DNA of 62,866 nucleotides. Source: Acidimicrobiales bacterium (lineage in GTDB: Bacteria > Actinomycetota > Acidimicrobiia > Acidimicrobiales > VFJN01). Each line of letters begins with the position of its first letter. Position 1 is the stretch's first letter. The DNA is taken from positions 1 to 62,866 of the forward strand of contig DATHJB010000036.1 of assembly GCA_035316325.1 (NCBI GenBank). The letters are read 5' to 3'. Under the pieces are notes generated by a model. That model did no database searches, had not been told where the DNA came from, and worked only from the letters and a program-made list of their open reading frames with translations. This document shows, piece after piece, positions 61,475 through 62,866 of the stretch. A program made the translations under genes and the position numbers.

Positions 61475-61498
61475 CGATCTGCTTGTCGTAGCTCGTCG

Positions 61499-62386
61499 GT
61501 GGACCTGATCACGCCGGCCTACCAGCTCGCGTCGACGCTGGCCCAGCGTCTGCCGAAGCGCGTGGTGGAAGGCGGTGCCCCGTGGGTGGCGGGGCTGTTC
61601 GCCCTGCGTCCCACGCCCAAGCGGCAGATCGTGGAGCGTCACCAGCAGCGGGTGACGCCGGGGCTGCACGGGGTGGCGCTGCGGCACCGGGTGCGCGACG
61701 TCTACCGGTCCTACGGCCGCTACTACGCCGAGTCCTTCCGGCTGCCGGGCACGACGGAGGACGAGCTCGACGACCGCTTCCGGGTGGAGGGCTACGAGCA
61801 CTTCGCGGCGGCGCTGGAGGGCGACATAGGGACGATCGCGGTGCTGCCGCACCTGGGGAGCTGGGAGTGGATGGCCCAGTGGTTGGCCCGGGTGCGCGAG
61901 GTGCCGGTCACGGCGGTGGTCGAGCGGCTGGAGCCGCCGGCGCTGTTCGAGTGGTTCACCGAGTTCCGGCGCGAGATGGGCCTGCACATCGTGCCGTTGG
62001 GGCCCGAGGCCGGGAAGGCCGTGTCGCAGGCGCTGAAGGCGAGGCACGTGATCGCCCTGCTCAGCGACCGCGACATCACCGGCGGCGGTGTCGAGGTCGA
62101 GTTCTTCGGCGAGCGCACCACCCTGCCGGCCGGCCCGGCGACGCTGGCGCTGCGGACGGGGGCGACCCTGCTGCCGGTCGCCATGTACGACGAGCCCGGC
62201 GGCGGCCACCTCGCCGTCGTCAAGCCCCCGCTCCCGGTCGAGCGCAAGGGCTCGTTCCGCGAGGACGTCACCCGCCTCACCCAGGACATCGCCGAGGTCC
62301 TGGAGGACCTCATCCGGGCCGACCCGTCCCAGTGGCACCTCCTCCAACCCAACTGGCCCAGCGACCGCACCCCCGTCCGCCTCTAG
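61499..62386 (+). CDS. Lauroyl-acyltransferase-fold enzyme, PIM acyltransferase (PatA)-like
   Basis: This 295-residue protein has the HX4E-type motif LPHLGSWEWMAQWL, LEPPALFEWFTEFR, ALLSDRDITGGGVEVEFFG and LPAGPATLALRTGATLLPV, characteristic of the LpxL/HtrB superfamily and mycobacterial PatA. It should transfer an acyl chain onto a phosphatidylinositol mannoside or similar glycolipid. Start: the GTG at 61499, 24 bases after pgsA. Confidence 0.87.
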   Translation: MDLITPAYQLASTLAQRLPKRVVEGGAPWVAGLFALRPTPKRQIVERHQQRVTPGLHGVALRHRVRDVYRSYGRYYAESFRLPGTTEDELDDRFRVEGYEHFAAALEGDIGTIAVLPHLGSWEWMAQWLARVREVPVTAVVERLEPPALFEWFTEFRREMGLHIVPLGPEAGKAVSQALKARHVIALLSDRDITGGGVEVEFFGERTTLPAGPATLALRTGATLLPVAMYDEPGGGHLAVVKPPLPVERKGSFREDVTRLTQDIAEVLEDLIRADPSQWHLLQPNWPSDRTPVRL

Positions 62387-62480
62387 CCCCGGGGAGCCCC
62401 GACGTCGAGTGGCGCGTCGCGTCTCAGTGGCGGGAGCGGGATGAGCTGCGAAGTTGCCGCCGGACTGTGAGACTCCGAGG

Positions 62481-62866
62481 GTGTCCGTGCCTTCTGGACT
62501 TGCGCTCGTGGCTGCGCTAGTCGGACTGGCCTCGTTGGGGACCGCCACCAGCTGCGGGGGCCGGTCCGACTGGGACCCTGGAGTGCGGGTCCGGCGTCCT
62601 CGTCTGGTGGTCGCCTGGCGATGTTCCGGATGCTGCCAGTCATCGGCTCTGCGTCAACGGCGCCTGTGAGCCGGTCGGGCCGGCTGCTGTCGGTAGCGGC
62701 GGCCAGTACCTGTCGGTCGCTCCGGCCTCGGGGATCCCCGAGGACGACGTGACAGCTGAACTGACGCTTCTCGACGACCAGGGTGCCCAGATGGCGGTCT
62801 TCAGCGGTAAAGGCCACAAGTCCGGACGCTGCTGTCCGGGCGTCGCGTTCCGTGTCACCACGGCAG
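62481..62866 (+). CDS. Lipoprotein gene with an apparent frameshift, cut by the window end
   Basis: The frame from the GTG at 62481 gives a signal peptide with lipobox-like GTATSC (Cys near residue 26), then soon loses coding character. One base later, after the G5 run at 62556-62560, another frame continues to the window end: LECGSGVLVWWSPGD, RLCVNGACEPVG, VTAELTLLDDQGAQMAVFSG and HKSGRCCPGVAFRV. One extra G would join them. It is a secreted Cys-rich protein of unknown function. Confidence 0.5.

Noticed and set aside
1..62866. CRISPR arrays, tRNA or rRNA genes, insertion sequences, prophage or attachment sites
   Set aside because: Looked for repeated spacer-like units, cloverleaf arms with GTTCGA, and transposase or integrase motifs; none was convincing.

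Overview
The window is about 63 kb of very GC-rich DNA from an actinobacterium. The evidence is the G/C-ending codon use, a CarD regulator, a mycothiol ligase (MshC), an F420:NADPH reductase (NpdG), an F420-type luciferase-like oxidoreductase, mycothiol-type DinB proteins, a phosphatidylinositol-phosphate synthase next to a PIM-acyltransferase-like gene, and many apparently leaderless promoters (a TANNNT box 6-9 nt before an ATG or GTG). An Acidimicrobiia-type lineage is my best guess, but this cannot be settled from the window alone. I see no tRNA, rRNA, CRISPR array, insertion sequence or prophage gene.

Layout. 1-13.5 kb holds small metabolic and envelope genes: a DHFR-like reductase cut by the window edge, an isochorismatase-like hydrolase, a PadR-ABC-FtsX efflux operon, a membrane-anchored GH43-like glycosidase with a coiled-coil partner, a ZIP transporter, a DUF1254 protein and a CooC/ParA-like ATPase. 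13.6-29.9 kb is a single co-directional minus-strand operon of about 16 kb and is the centre of interest. It encodes a two-protein iterative synthase of PUFA/secondary-lipid (Pfa-like) type. The first protein is ER-like, ER, KS, AT, ACP, KR; the second is KS, AT, DH, phosphopantetheinyl transferase. A discrete ACP, an alpha/beta hydrolase, a family-1 glycosyltransferase and a two-part methyltransferase follow. Their stops and starts overlap or lie within 40 bases, so they are probably one transcription unit making a glycosylated, methylated lipid or polyketide.

30-46 kb holds regulators and housekeeping genes: a DUF2510 membrane protein, CarD, an acyl-CoA dehydrogenase with an F420-type oxidoreductase, a TetR/membrane-protein pair with twin operators beside a sigma factor and its probable membrane partner, thiamine pyrophosphokinase, a frameshifted M23 peptidase, and a run npdG-mshC-ankyrin lipoprotein-plsC-GT-C transferase. 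46-62.9 kb holds a nucleoside hydrolase with a phytanoyl-CoA-dioxygenase-like protein, a Tat-exported PhoX-like protein, thrS-HIT, two further polytopic GT-C-like proteins, glutathione peroxidase, an EF-G paralogue, pgsA, a PIM-acyltransferase-like gene and the start of a frameshifted lipoprotein. thrS-HIT and pgsA-acyltransferase are neighbours in Mycobacterium; here about 8.4 kb of envelope-type genes separates them.

Several genes show decay or instability: a Nudix gene without its catalytic centre, a frameshift in a poly-proline linker, a frameshifted lipoprotein, a hexanucleotide repeat and a 15-bp repeat that triplicates a start codon. Several gene ends carry strong inverted repeats. All functions are read from motifs by eye; no database search was possible.
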